A stretch of DNA of 35,629 nucleotides, from positions 1 to 35,629 of the forward strand of contig NW_004086685.1 of NCBI RefSeq assembly GCF_000220395.1. Reading direction: 5' to 3'. Each line of letters starts with the position of its first letter. Positions within the stretch are counted from its first letter, which is position 1. The stretch comes from Ichthyophthirius multifiliis (lineage: Eukaryota > Ciliophora > Oligohymenophorea > Hymenostomatida). A model generated the notes under the pieces. That model searched no databases. It was not told the DNA's origin and was given only the letters and a program-made list of their open reading frames with translations. Below, in pieces: positions 34,938-35,629 of this stretch. Both the position numbers and the translations under genes were made by a program.

Positions 34938-35629
34938 ATGATTTAAAATACTAACAAAGAAGCCTAACAAGAAGACTTTATTTAGCATTTTTTATAAAAT
35001 ATATAATTAGATAGCACATAATATGATTTCAAAAAAAAAATTGTATAATGGGTTAGTTGTATTCCAACAAAAACATAATTATAAATAAGTATTGCTTATT
35101 ATAATAAAAATATAGAATTAAAAGAAAAAGAAAATTTAGTATATTGGGAGGCTTATTAGAATTTATAAATCCCTCCTATAATAATAGAATTTCCAAAATA
35201 ATTTAATGCTAAAAATCTTACTTTTATATTAAGTTCAGTAGTAGAATACAATCAAAAAATAATACCATAACACCTTATCGGAAACACTAAAATTACTGTA
35301 TAAAAAGGACATGGTACTAACATTTAATTTAAGGGAATTTAATTTCAAAATAAATAGAAAAACATATTTAAGGTTTCTACATAATTTAAAAAAAATAATG
35401 ACTTTATATTAAAATAATTATTTTATATATAAAATTTAAATAGAAAAAATTTCAAAGAATAGCTATTTATGTAGTACACAATTACAAATAAAAAAACTAA
35501 ACAATCGAAGGATTCTATATAAGCTCTCCATTTTAGGTTAAATCTAGAAAAAAATCACATCAAGAAAAAGTATAAATATATAAATTTAAATATATATATA
35601 TATAAATATATATATATATTTATATATAT
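34938..35629 (+). CDS. Unrecognised gene, cut by the window end
   Basis: A frame opens at ATG 34938 (MIQNTNKEAQQED) and stays open with coding-like composition for about 210 codons, to a probable intron donor at 35570 followed by a TA-rich run to the edge. Segments such as PPIIIEFPKQF, NLTFILSSVVEYNQKIIP and ITVQKGHGTNIQFKGIQF alternate hydrophobic and polar residues, suggesting a beta-rich fold. No family is recognised. The 3' end lies outside the window, so length and any further domains are unknown. Confidence 0.68.

Noticed and set aside
1-35629. tRNA, rRNA, CRISPR or intact transposon
   Set aside because: I saw no cloverleaf with tRNA-like GC stems, no rRNA core sequence, no spaced repeat array and no transposase or reverse transcriptase motif.

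Overview
The window is nuclear DNA of a ciliate with a very AT-rich genome. TAA and TAG are read as glutamine inside conserved proteins: TAA stands at the glutamine of the class II fumarase motif TGSGTQSN, and many TAA/TAG codons lie inside the helicase and ubiquitin-hydrolase domains. Only TGA ends genes. Introns are short (about 26-145 nt), AT-rich and GT-AG. Together these point to an oligohymenophorean ciliate of the Tetrahymena/Ichthyophthirius kind. The species is inference.

Layout. (1) 208-2872 (+): unrecognised multi-exon gene. (2) 3241-11538 (-): a four-domain voltage-gated calcium channel with an E-E-E-E selectivity filter and a roughly 900-residue Asn/Gln-rich I-II linker. (3) 11539-11735: short divergent promoter interval. 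(4) 11736-13948 (+): ubiquitin-specific protease with an N-terminal ZnF-UBP finger. (5) 14604-16998 (+): EF-hand protein made of one EF-hand pair plus two calcyphosin modules. (6) 18757-20444 (+): MORN-repeat protein with a predicted N-myristoylation/palmitoylation signal. (7) 20445-22552: mostly featureless, with one weak coding-like island. (8) 22553-26809 (+): Ski2-type RNA helicase. (9) about 28290-28799 (-): small unrecognised gene. (10) 29463-31064 (+): probably mitochondrial class II fumarase. (11) 31366-32442 (+): enkurin-domain protein. (12) 32723-33601 (+): intronless unrecognised protein with an acylation-type N terminus. (13) 33831-34123: an imperfect 293-bp palindrome. (14) 34938 to the window end (+): unrecognised gene running off the edge.

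Several genes fit ciliary calcium biology (calcium channel, calcyphosin-like sensor, enkurin-domain protein, possibly the membrane-tethered MORN protein). The others are housekeeping: Ski complex helicase, fumarase and deubiquitinase. Ciliate genes are not organised in operons, so neighbourhood alone is weak evidence of shared function.

Points deserving a second look are three genes whose conserved domains lie in different frames with no clean intron to reconcile them (two at runs of A), the long palindrome, a hairpin that places a 5' splice site in its loop, and the unusual architecture of the EF-hand and channel genes. I saw no rRNA, tRNA, CRISPR array or recognisable autonomous transposon.
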